Below are positions 9,006-17,820 of a DNA stretch of 19,601 nucleotides, piece by piece (position 1 is the stretch's first letter; each line of letters opens with the position of its first letter). Under the pieces are notes generated by a model. That model saw only the letters and a list, made by a program, of their open reading frames with translations, was not told where the DNA came from and did no database searches. The stretch comes from Pleurotus ostreatus/Saccharomyces cerevisiae fusant (taxonomy: Eukaryota; Opisthokonta). The stretch lies in the NCBI GenBank assembly GCA_024196135.1, contig JAMQCK010000586.1:1-19601 (forward strand), written 5' to 3'. A program made the position numbers and the translations under genes.

Positions 9006-10751
9006 ATGGTCTGTCACATCACTCGCTTCGATTGTTCTCTCCCACCGTCATCTGCGAATTTCACCGAGCGATTCCGTGACTGCAGTGGAAATACCATGTC
9101 ACGTACGCGTCCCTCATGCGCATCTGCGGCAACTGATACAAGCTCCCATTTCGCAGGTCTACGCAAATCAGAATGTAATGCAGAGCTTGCTTGCTCTTGT
9201 CTCGAGGCATCGCGTCTTGACCTCTTGCGAACCAATTCCGGGCCCTCTCTCGAAGATGCACAGCTTATTGAGGTCGACGATGAGACACTGGACACGTCTA
9301 TAGCTGCCATCAATGCTCAGATCGCAGTCCACCTCGCCCACATCGAATCTCTCGAGCGCGATCGCGCGCGGCTAGTGGACGCCAAGCATCGCAAGCAGGC
9401 GCTCAGAGTTCCCATCCTCCGCTTCCCTACAGAGATTATTGAGCTCATCATCCGCGCCGCCCTCCCGCATGATTCGTCGACCGCTGCCAGCACGACACGT
9501 GTCCCGCTCTTCCAGTCCTGTCGTCGGATCCGCGCCGTTGCGCTCGGAATGTCCGACTTGTGGTGCAGGATAGTCATCCCCGCGGGTGATACTGTGCTCA
9601 AAGACGGCTTCTACGAGCTGGCACAGCTTTACTTGGACCGCGCCCAGCCCCTGGGGATACATATTGTCGACTCGAATCAGATTCCACAATACCGCCAGGA
9701 CATGCGCTTCGACCAGTGGATGATCGCGCACTTCGATCGATTGCGTACCGCTACGTGGTCTATGGACGTCGACAGCCTTCCCCCAAGCAGGGTAGCCGCG
9801 CCATGCTTGGTTTCCGCGACGTTCCTCGCCCGGTATCGCAGAGGCGCTTTTGATACGACACCATCCAGTCTTCTGACAATAGTCGACGCGCCACTACTGC
9901 GCAAAGTCTGTCTGGGTGTCTACGTACCCCCGCTCGCTATCAACTTTCCTTGGGCGCAGCTATCGGAGCTCGACCTGTGCATCTTCAAGTTTCGCCCCGA
10001 GTATCTGCGCGTCCTGGAGTCCTGCACCTCATTGTCCACGCTCAATATCTCCGTTGGGTACAAGTTTGCAACACCTCTTTCACCCAACATCGTGCTGCAC
10101 GGTCTGCACACCCTTAAGCTTGAGGATTTCGCGGCCTTGCTTGCGCCCTGCATCACTGCCCCAAAACTGTCCGACCTAACCATCTGCATGGATTCCCTGG
10201 GAGACTATGAGTTCGGCACCCACTGGCCGCTCTACATGTCCTCCATATCCGCATGGTTGCGACGATCACCTCCACCCCCCTCTCTGCGGACTCTGTCCCT
10301 CATGGGACTACGGTACTGCAGCCCCGACGATGTCTCTGAAACCAGAGATGTCATCCTTCTCCTTCCTGCAATCGAACGCCTCACCATCAGTTGCTGCACC
10401 AGAGAGAATCTGGATAGGAACCACGCGTTCACATCACTCTTCATGATCGCCAACACCGATACCATGCACTTCATCCTCCCTAATCTGGAGCACCTGACCA
10501 TTCTGCTCGAGCACGGCAACTTCAGCACCGGCTTCAAAGTCACTTTGACCAGCCTCGCTCTGTCGCAATGGGCCAATGGAGGAGAACGACCCGTGGAACG
10601 GCTGTCGTTGCGTTCATTAGACTGCGAGAGCAGCAGTATATGTGATTGTCGTATGAAGTGGATGAAGACGTTGGAAAAGGAGGGCATTCTTGTAGATCAA
10701 CTGACGCGCAATCACTTGCTACGCTCGCTGCGTATAGCTCGTTGCAGGTAG
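9006..10751 (+). CDS. F-box/leucine-rich protein B
   Basis: An open frame of 581 codons from the ATG at 9006; an earlier in-frame ATG at 8928 would add 26 residues. The start at 9006 is preferred because DNA similarity with the 5' region of copy C begins there. A plausible 54-base intron (9103-9156, GTACGC donor, CTGAT branch, TTTCGCAG acceptor) is a multiple of three and contains no stop, so the gene reads through spliced (563 residues) or not. Numbered from 9006 and unspliced, the coiled coil is at about 95-132 and the F-box at about 136-155 (VPILRFPTEIIELIIRAALP). Leucine-rich segments follow, with an ALSQWANGGERP landmark near the end that is almost identical in C. Candidate Skp1-binding SCF adaptor of unknown target. 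Confidence 0.8.
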   Translation: MVCHITRFDCSLPPSSANFTERFRDCSGNTMSRTRPSCASAATDTSSHFAGLRKSECNAELACSCLEASRLDLLRTNSGPSLEDAQLIEVDDETLDTSIAAINAQIAVHLAHIESLERDRARLVDAKHRKQALRVPILRFPTEIIELIIRAALPHDSSTAASTTRVPLFQSCRRIRAVALGMSDLWCRIVIPAGDTVLKDGFYELAQLYLDRAQPLGIHIVDSNQIPQYRQDMRFDQWMIAHFDRLRTATWSMDVDSLPPSRVAAPCLVSATFLARYRRGAFDTTPSSLLTIVDAPLLRKVCLGVYVPPLAINFPWAQLSELDLCIFKFRPEYLRVLESCTSLSTLNISVGYKFATPLSPNIVLHGLHTLKLEDFAALLAPCITAPKLSDLTICMDSLGDYEFGTHWPLYMSSISAWLRRSPPPPSLRTLSLMGLRYCSPDDVSETRDVILLLPAIERLTISCCTRENLDRNHAFTSLFMIANTDTMHFILPNLEHLTILLEHGNFSTGFKVTLTSLALSQWANGGERPVERLSLRSLDCESSSICDCRMKWMKTLEKEGILVDQLTRNHLLRSLRIARCR

Positions 10752-10891
10752 GGTACGAGTCTGATGTACTTCCTGGCTGGCTATGTCGCTGGAACCTTAT
10801 AAACGCAACATCGGCGCGTACTCTCGTCGCCAAATTAAATTTACAACAATGCGCTCTCGAAGCCGCCTCGGAAGGTGCCGAAGCGCGTGTG

Positions 10892-10986
10892 ATGGTTGAT
10901 CACGCCACACGCTTCGACTCTCTTTGCACCGTCATCAGAGAGTCTCACCGGGCGACGAACGCGAAATTGGGCGAGGACCATGTCCT
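10892..10986 (+). other. Possible first exon, or decayed 5' end, of F-box gene C
   Basis: The DNA from ATG 10892 resembles the first exon of gene B at 9006-9102 and ends at a GTACGT donor like B's GTACGC. The aligned acceptor (CCCAAG at 11030-11035) does not restore the frame of gene C. It is therefore either an untranslated or decayed exon, or it is joined by a splice I cannot identify. Confidence 0.35.
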
Positions 10987-11013
10987 GTACGTCTCTCTTC
11001 CAAATGCCTCGAG

Positions 11014-12615
11014 ATGCCTGTTCCCATATCCCAAGGTACGGATGCTCATCGATCGGAGCGCGGAGGTGCGCCTGCGTGCTCCTGCCCCGAACCCTCAGAC
11101 CTGATCCGTGGACGTCTCGCTTGCATCTCCTCAGCTGAGGAAGAACAGCCTGCCGAGACAGACACTTCCACGCTAGACGCGTCCATAGCCGCCATCGATG
11201 CTCAAATAGCAGTCCACCGTGCCCACATCGAATCCCTCGAGCGCGATCGCGCGCAGCTGGTGGAATCCAAGCGTCGCGAGCAACTCATAGAAGCCGAGCA
11301 CTGCATGCAAGCGCTGCAAGCCCCCATCCTCCGCCTCCCAAGAGAACTCCTCGAGCTCATCATCCGCGCTGCTGTTCCGCCTGAATGGTCGACCGCCGTC
11401 AGCGGCACCATCCGCTTCCCTCTCCTTCAGTCCTGTCGCCGCATCCGCGCCGTCGCGCTCACCATGCCCGAGCTCTGGTGCACGATCGTCCTGCCGCCTG
11501 ATCAATCTCTCATCGCAGACAAGTTTTACGACGTAGCGCAGCGATACCTGGCCCGCGCCCAGCCCCTGCCCATCCATCTCGTCGACCCAACCAAGCAATA
11601 CCGCCAGGACGCGCGCCTCGATCGATGGATGAGCGAGCACATGAACCGTTTTCGTACGGCTACATGGTGTATGCATCTCGCCAATCTTGCGCCCACGAAA
11701 GTATCCGCGCCGTCCTTGGAATCCGCGATGTTCCTCGCTACGTATCGCACAGGCGCGGCGGATACGACGCCCTCCGGTCTCCTGACAATCGTCGACGCGC
11801 CGCTGTTGCGGACGGTCACTATCCGCGTGTTCCTGCCCCTCGCGGCCCTCGAGCTTCCATGGGCGCAGTTGACGGAGCTCAACGTGCGCATCTTCAGGTT
11901 TCGGCCTGAAAACCTGCACGTCTTCCAGTCCTGCGTCTCACTCTCGACGCTCAATGTCTCCGTCGAGTACGAATTTGCACTGCCCGAATGTCCTCCCATT
12001 ACACTGAACAGCCTGCGCACCCTCAAGCTGGGGGATTACGCGACGTTGCTGGCTCCCCGCATTGTTACTCTCGTTTTGACCGACCTATCCATCTGCATAA
12101 GCACCCAACAACACTGGGACCCTGTCCATAATTGGACGCCTCGAATGATCCCTATATCAACCTGGCTAAGGAACTCAACACCGCCCTCTTCCCTGCACGC
12201 TCTGACCGTCACGGGACTGTGGCGCGACAGCCACTTGGAAGATCTGAAAGACGTCTTCCTTCTCCTCCCTACGATCGATCACCTTTCTCTGAGCTGTCGT
12301 GAGTCGTACGCTGCGGAGGAACACGATCTGCTCAAGGCGATCATCCTGTTAGACGATACCGCCATCCTCCCGAACCTGGAGCACCTGTCTCTCCAGATTG
12401 AACACGGCGCTTTCGAAACCATGCTCGACTTTGGGACCGCGTTGAAGAAGTTCGCTCTCTGTCGATGGGCGAATGGCGGCGAACGGCCAACGGGTCGATT
12501 GACGTTTCGCTCGCTAGCCTGCGAGAAGCGCGAGTGCAGGTGCTACGTGGAGACGGAGTGGTTAGAAACGCTGAAGGCTGAGGGAATCCTCGTATATAGA
12601 CCGACGTGCACTTGA
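11014..12615 (+). CDS. F-box/leucine-rich protein C
   Basis: 533 residues from the first in-frame ATG (11014); the frame stays open further upstream, so the N-terminus is uncertain. A Cys-containing segment (ACSCPEP) matches B. The coiled coil is at about 54-98 and is lengthened by a 27-base tandem duplication. The F-box starts near residue 103 (APILRLPRELLELIIRAAVP), followed by irregular leucine-rich segments and the WANGGERP landmark. It is clearly closer to B than to A, pointing to B/C as the most recent duplication. Same presumed SCF-adaptor role. The long open frames on the opposite strand here are shadows of GC-rich codon use. Confidence 0.8.
   Translation: MPVPISQGTDAHRSERGGAPACSCPEPSDLIRGRLACISSAEEEQPAETDTSTLDASIAAIDAQIAVHRAHIESLERDRAQLVESKRREQLIEAEHCMQALQAPILRLPRELLELIIRAAVPPEWSTAVSGTIRFPLLQSCRRIRAVALTMPELWCTIVLPPDQSLIADKFYDVAQRYLARAQPLPIHLVDPTKQYRQDARLDRWMSEHMNRFRTATWCMHLANLAPTKVSAPSLESAMFLATYRTGAADTTPSGLLTIVDAPLLRTVTIRVFLPLAALELPWAQLTELNVRIFRFRPENLHVFQSCVSLSTLNVSVEYEFALPECPPITLNSLRTLKLGDYATLLAPRIVTLVLTDLSICISTQQHWDPVHNWTPRMIPISTWLRNSTPPSSLHALTVTGLWRDSHLEDLKDVFLLLPTIDHLSLSCRESYAAEEHDLLKAIILLDDTAILPNLEHLSLQIEHGAFETMLDFGTALKKFALCRWANGGERPTGRLTFRSLACEKRECRCYVETEWLETLKAEGILVYRPTCT
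11254..11307 (+). repeat. 27-base imperfect tandem duplication within the coiled coil of C
   Basis: Units 11254-11280 and 11281-11307 encode QLVESKRRE and QLIEAEHCM. Proteins A and B have only one unit before the F-box, so C has gained nine residues here. The frame is kept. Confidence 0.65.
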
Positions 12616-13089
12616 TCCTTCATTTACTGTTGTTAATGTGGTCATTTTGTATGTGCCACAATTGATCGAGACGTCGGTTGTGGGAAATTGACAGCGCCTC
12701 ATAAAAAACACGCGCTGGAACTCGCTGCGATGAGCTGTCCTCGCCATCAACAACGACCAGCAGCCTACTGGCTAGAGCCCGGCCGAGACCAGTCAAGCCA
12801 CACGAATGTCGCCAAGGAGGGAGATATTCTGCGACGAGGGCAGTGCGGCCGCGACGCCGCGTTTCTCCAATTCAGGAACAAATGGGGCCACGTGGCAGAC
12901 TTAATGGACATCGCAGCGTGCATGGGCCTGGCTTGACGACGACACGCAGCCTCGACCAGCACTCCATCTTAAATCCCACCGTAATTCTCACTGTCCTTGC
13001 TTGTGACCACCACCAACCACGTTCCTTCGCGCGCCCTCGTCTTTTCGCCTTCTCCCCCTCGTCTGTCTGATCAGCGCCAATCGCGCCAC
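12616..13089. other. Intergenic region, no gene recognised
   Basis: It holds the 3' flank of F-box C and the 5' flank of the next gene. The last 80 bases are rich in C and T, as in leaders of well-expressed fungal genes. An 82-codon open frame at 12688-12936 has no recognisable features. Confidence 0.5.
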
Positions 13090-14476
13090 ATGTCGTCCCC
13101 CAGCGTTCTCCCCCCGACGTTCAACGCGCTCGCCCCAGAGCAGCGCGGGCGTCTCATGCGCTCGACCCGCAAGCTCGGGGCGCTGCTGGGCACCACCCCT
13201 CATCTGATCGAGGACGCCGGCTCGTCCTCTCCTTCCCAATCGCCGGTCAGACCCCCATCCACCAGCTCTGGAACCGCAGCACGCCTCCCCATCGGCGCGC
13301 AACAGTCGAATCGCACGGAATCTCCCTCCCCTGCAGTCGTGTCGCGCTCCCGGCGCCGCGAAGTCAGCATCTACGGACACAGCCCATCCGATTCGACCAC
13401 CTCCCGCACGTCCTTCGAGCTCGCGACCGAGCCCCCCACGACGGAAAAGGGCCACACGCGGCGCAAGCCCAGCCTGTCACTCGCCAGCGCGACAGCACGG
13501 CAGAAGCAAGATGCGCCCGCGCCGCTGTTCCTGCGACTACAGCCCGTGCCCGGCCCGAGCGCCCTCGCACCCGTCAGCCCCGGCCAATCCACCTCCGCCC
13601 CCGCGACACCCAACACCGCGACCTTCGACACGCCCCCCACGCCCATGACGCCCCCCACGCCCCTCCTCGCGCCCAACCTGCCGCCCCAAGAGTACCGCCG
13701 GAAGAAGATGGCCAAGCTCGCGCGCACCCTTGGCGAGAACGGTGCGTCGCGACGGGCTGTCACTCTCGCTTGATGTGACTGACTGACTGACGCGTTTGAC
13801 AGTTCCGCCCTCATTGGTCTTTGGCGACGACGCGCAGGACCCGTCGTTCATGCTGCGGCGGTCGCGCAGGCGGAGCCGCAGCGTGTCCGACCTGTCGGCG
13901 AGCTGGAACGCGTGGACGCTGCCCAGCGAGCAACCGAAGTCGGGTGCGGGCAAGGAAAAGGAAAAGGTCCAACCGGCGGCCGAGCCTCAGCCCCCCTCGA
14001 CCCCCACGCCCGCAACACCGCGCGCTACCTCGAAGCTGCAGCGCTCGCGATCCGCGGCGGCCTCGAAGCCGCAGCGCCGCATCGTCACGCAGCGGAATGC
14101 GGCACCTATGTCTTGGGCAGTCAACACGTCCGCTAACGCCCCGATGCCGTGGGCGGACCCGGCGCTCATGGCCGAGTACGGGAAGATGCCCTTCCTGGAC
14201 GACAGGAAGGTGCCGTTCTTGGACGACCGGAAGACGCCCTTCCTGGACGAGCGGAAGACGCCCTTCGTAGACGACAGGAAGATCCCCTCCCTAGACGGCC
14301 CCGTCTTCCAGAACGGCATCCCCATTGTCTCGCAGGCGCCCGTGCCCTTCCCTCGCCCGATTGGCGAACAGCTGGCACCGCCCGTTGACGAACGTCGCCG
14401 GCGCGAGGACGGGTGGAGCGGGGAGTGGAACATGGACATCGACGACGTGCGTCGCCGTCTCCGGGGGCTGAAGTAG
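13090..14476 (+). CDS. Conserved-type hypothetical low-complexity protein with 8-residue repeats
   Basis: Exons 13090-13741 and 13803-14476 (61-base GT-AG intron with CTGAC-type branch sites) give 441 residues. The start is the first ATG after the CT-rich leader. The protein is mostly Ser/Pro/Thr/Arg-rich and likely disordered. Two blocks look structured: an N-terminal LAPEQRGRLMRSTRKLGALL segment, and a basic segment around the splice site (RRKKMAKLARTLGEN, continued by VPPSLVF in exon 2). I recall the latter type of motif from basidiomycete hypothetical proteins, but no function is known to me. SRSRR-like basic and RSRSVSD clusters are candidate phosphorylation or nuclear targeting sites. 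Near residues 345-382 lies an 8-residue tandem repeat. The C-terminus (WNMDIDDVRRRLRGLK) looks like a short amphipathic helix. No enzyme motif is visible. Confidence 0.75.
13633..13663 (-). other. G-quadruplex motif on the minus strand inside the hypothetical gene
   Basis: The plus strand has four C runs (13633-13638, 13642-13644, 13651-13656, 13660-13663) separated by 3, 6 and 3 bases. The minus (template) strand therefore matches the classic four-run G3+ quadruplex rule. It encodes a repeated PPTP stretch, so codon content may be the cause. Confidence 0.6.
14186..14296 (+). repeat. 24-base tandem repeat encoding an 8-residue unit
   Basis: Four full units and a partial fifth start at 14186, 14210, 14234, 14258 and 14282, encoding variants of xPFLDDRK (DDRK, DDRK, DERK, DDRK). 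The alternating acidic-basic unit is in frame and keeps its amino acids while third positions vary. Confidence 0.85.
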
Positions 14477-14477
14477 A

Positions 14478-14625
14478 CGCGTCGGCGGGTGCTCAAGGGA
14501 GCCCGTGCGCGGACGCTCGAGCAAACGCGTGGGCGGACGCTCAGGCGAGCCCGCCAGCGGACGGTCCAGTGAGTCGCCGCTCGCGGTCTCGAGCGAGCCC
14601 GTCGGCGGATGCCGTCAACTGACGT
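14478..14625 (+). repeat. GC-rich degenerate tandem repeat after the hypothetical gene
   Basis: About six units of 22-26 bases, each with a core like GCGGACGCTC. Units ending in GAGCC alternate with units lacking it, so a 48-base double unit is likely. It begins right after the stop codon and would lie in the 3' untranslated region. Confidence 0.55.
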
Positions 14626-16227
14626 TCGATGGTTCCTTCGGCGGACGTTCAACGGCTCCCTCAAAGAATGGATCGACATGATGTATAGACAGACGATCGC
14701 TGCAAGTGCAAGCTGGTCTTCACTCGCAGGTTCACCGTGGTCTCGGTGCCTCTGGTCCCCACGGCCTTGGTGCAGACTTGACTTATTGCTTGATGTATAG
14801 CTATAGCTACCACCCTACGGCATGGCCGCCGCTCGGCCTTCCTCGGACGTTCGCATGCTCATGGGGTGATGGCGTGTCTTCCTCCATCGCGGGTCAAGGC
14901 TACCGCTACCCCGCGATGAGCGTCCGAGTAGTATGTACCAGTACTTATACGACTCACCTAACTAATTGCTGAATGCTCACTGTGTTTTTGTGTTGTTCTT
15001 GTTGATATGCTTGGCGGATATGGAAGTTTAGCTAGAAATATGCATACATCTAATGGATCGTGGTCGTGCTGCTGTATATCGTTGCTGGATCTCATTGCAT
15101 CCTGCCCTTTCCTTCTGTGGCGTTACTATCATCTCGAAAGTCTGACTATAGCTTACAAAGCTCTACAGGACCAGATGTCAGCGCGACTTGAAAGTTCAAC
15201 TTTGCGGCACGTGATAACACGTGAATTCCATTAGCCCCGTCGCGTGGTGTGACGTGTCCATCGCTTGTCACTGTCAGCGCCCTCATCGCGCTCAGCGGCA
15301 GCCATTCACCTTCTCAGGTTTCCATTGTCTTTTGCCTACAAGCTGCTCATATGAGGGATTCATTGGAGTGATCGAGGTCCCAGAGGCTTCAAGTGAAGCG
15401 GCGCCACCGCCATCGATCCGGACGTCAGCCGCCTGCAAATACCGACGACGCCAGTGGATGCAGGGTCGCGACCGGTGACGGCCCTGAAGACCTACAATAG
15501 AGCTGTCAAGTCTGTTTGTATCACTCGCAAGCGACGGCGCGCGCGTCAAGTGGCTCGTGAGCGCATCAGTCGTAGGCGATTAGGTCAAAATTAGGCTTAT
15601 TTACGAGGGAGAGGCAAGGGAGAGATTGAAGAAGGACCACTTCCCTCCCCCGTCCTCTCGACGCTAGAAGCACACAGTTTCGAGGACTTTTGCTAGCCGA
15701 GTACGGAACATTCGCCCGAGGGAAGATCGTGTCGTGCGTCGCGCCCATCGCTGGGCGCCGACAGCTCGCAGCCTTGAACTCCGGAGGAGGCGCATGGGGC
15801 TGGACCTCGCCGTCCATCTTCCACTCACCCTGATTCTGTAGCCAGCGCGATAGGCCGCAACCTCGGGCTTCTGGAAAGCAACCTGTGGCGCCGTACGCAC
15901 CTGTATCGACGCAGCGCGTACGTATCCCTGATCCCTACATTCAGTCTGGGGCTGACGAACCCGCCAGCGCCTGGTGCTCCCCTCCGCACGCGGTGCTCTG
16001 TGGCTTGCCCGACTGCCGCGTCGTCGAGTAGCAACAACCGCCCGCCCTGGCGAAACTGCCTAATCAGGGCAAATCGTGATCGCCCGCGGATCTGCGGCGC
16101 CCCTATTACCCCATCGAGGAGCATAGCAAATGGGATTATGTTCCTGTCTCTAAATGAAAAGGGCGGGATCGGTGGGTGCGCACATTTTCCCTCCTCCCGC
16201 CACGAACGCCCGCGATTCGGTTCAGTG
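14626..16227. other. Gene-poor stretch of 1.6 kb
   Basis: Only short open frames (under 110 codons) occur on either strand, without recognisable domains or a convincing exon chain. The first part is AT-richer and likely untranslated or intergenic; the part near 15600-16130 is GC-rich and could hide a short unknown gene. A pair of CACGTG E-box hexamers lies at 15210-15225. Confidence 0.5.
14842..14928. repeat. Nested inverted repeats
   Basis: An outer pair CTCGGACG (14842-14849) and CGTCCGAG (14921-14928) encloses an inner pair CATCGCGGG (14885-14893) and CCCGCGATG (14910-14918). All arms match perfectly. The inner hairpin has a 9-base stem and 16-base loop. Confidence 0.55.
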
Positions 16228-16233
16228 TATATA
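16228..16233 (+). promoter_or_regulatory. TATA box of the membrane-protein gene
   Basis: TATATA lies 53 bases before the chosen ATG, almost the same spacing as at the esterase. It supports the first-exon call. Confidence 0.5.
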
Positions 16234-16285
16234 GTGCAGCGCTCGGTCGATAGCGTGCACGACAGTCGAGGGCGCGCTAGGTTCT

Positions 16286-17820
16286 ATGTTGGCGACGATC
16301 CGCGCCGTGTCAATATGGATTGAAGTGCGTATGACGATCACTGGATTGAGTGCTGGAAGCTGATCAGCGGCTGAATAGACGCTTCTCTATGGTGAATAGC
16401 CTGCGCTATGGCCGTTGAAAGCCCCCCTCACTCGTCCTAGGCGTACATGCCTGTCTCTTCTTCGAGTGCATGTACCTCCTCAAGAAAAGAGGGACGTTGA
16501 AGACCATGGCGGCGACGGTGCGTAACAATCGCTGCCAGACGTGCATGCCCCTGAACCCCCCGCAGGTGTTCACGTACGCGAGTATCGCATTGTTCATAGT
16601 CTCTACTATACATACCGGTGCGTCTGCACTATCGGCGCGTCGGCCTCCACCCGTGCTCACCTGACGCAGGCCTGAACCTCGCTCGTTTCATCAAGACTTT
16701 CGTCCTGCTGCAGGGTACGCAGGAACAGACCACGTATTGGACGAATTTTGCTTCGGGCGAAGTTCTTGCATACTATGTCCTTACCGCAATTCAAACCTGG
16801 ATTGGTGATCTTCTTATAGTGCGTGCGCGGTCTCTACCCTCTGCTCGTCGTCACTGACCGACGACCATCCCAGATATACCGCTGCTGGTTTGTATATAAC
16901 AAGAACTACATGATCATAATTCTTCCCTTCGTTCTTGTCCTGTCAAGCTTTAGTACGTCGTCGAGTCCGCTCCTCCGCCCTTTACTGACAACTGATATCC
17001 CTCTGCAGTAATCAGCATACTCCTCTGGACGAACTCCGTTACGAACATGAGCGCGTTGACTGCGCTCTCGAACGCTATATTCCCCCTCAGTCTCTCACAG
17101 AACGTACTCACGACCGGCGCTATCCTCTACAAGATTCTCAGACAACACCGTCGCATGAACTCGCTTTCCGTCGACTCCGCTCACTCCTTCTCGAGCATGC
17201 TCACCGTCGCGCGGCTAATCATTGAGAGCGCGGCTCTGTATCTGGTGGCCATGCTCCTGCTCGTTATCTTCTATTTTACAGGGGTACGTCCATCCGTTCT
17301 CGTCTCAAGCTCAATATTGACATTGCTTTGCAGAACGACGCGGCGTGAGTTCACGCCTGTCTATAGATCACATCGCCCTCGCTGACCCCCTATACAGAGA
17401 AGTCTTCCAGGCATGCATCACTCCGACTATCGGTGCGTCCTCGCTCGCTTTCCTCTCACCAACCCCTTCTCACACGCCTTCTCCCTCCTTCACTCAGGCA
17501 TCAACTTCACCCTCCTCTCCCTCCGCCTCGCCACCATCACCGACAGCGACGCCTGGGGCTCGCGCACCACGCCCCACGGCGCCCACTCGCGAAGCACCGT
17601 CGCCAATGTCCGCTTCCGCACCAGCGACTGGCGGACGCATGAGAGCGGCGACTGGCAGACGCCGGATAGCTGGGACACCGACGGCCGCGCGCGCGGCGCG
17701 GAGACGGAGCTGCAGGTTAAGACTAGCGGGCGGGAGTTGGCGGGCGGGCTTGAGTTCGCCCCCGCGCCGTCGACGGTGAAGGGGGCGATGCTTGACGATC
17801 CGGCGTTGAGGATCGATTGA
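16286..17820 (+). CDS. Basidiomycete-type seven-helix integral membrane protein, function unknown
   Basis: Hand-spliced exons: 16286-16324, 16379-16391, 16441-16517, 16566-16617, 16670-16818, 16874-16952, 17009-17283, 17334-17344, 17398-17432, 17498-17820. All phases agree, giving 350 residues. Hydrophobic helices lie near 8-31, 44-62, 87-109, 119-143, 150-170, 203-227 and 232-255. Landmarks typical of this mushroom family are W-I-E-TLLYG at the start of helix 1, GDLLIIYRCWFV after helix 3, LIIESAALY in helix 6 and TPTIGINFTLLSLR at the end of helix 7. The layout resembles a receptor, but no ligand or partner is known to me. The 92-residue tail is hydrophilic, likely cytoplasmic, with spaced tryptophans (DWRT, DWQT, DSWD). 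Two micro-exons (13 and 11 nt) make automatic prediction error-prone. The start is the first ATG after an in-frame stop and a TATA box. Confidence 0.82.

Noticed and set aside
10924..11013. Translation of F-box C from 10924
   Set aside because: The codon there is TTG, not ATG; the first in-frame ATG is at 11014.
11173..11919. A 248-codon open frame on the minus strand within F-box C
   Set aside because: It mirrors the GC-rich codons of the plus-strand gene, shows no domain, and similar shadows occur opposite the paralogues.
12688..12936. 82-codon plus-strand open frame between F-box C and the hypothetical gene
   Set aside because: Its composition is random-looking and it lies where the next gene's promoter is expected.
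13089..13090. Start of the hypothetical gene at 12997 instead of 13090
   Set aside because: There is no ATG at 12997 and the added segment is CT-rich leader-like sequence without a conserved look.
15566..16124. Possible minus-strand gene in overlapping short frames
   Set aside because: I could not build a convincing exon chain, and none of the translations resembles a known family.
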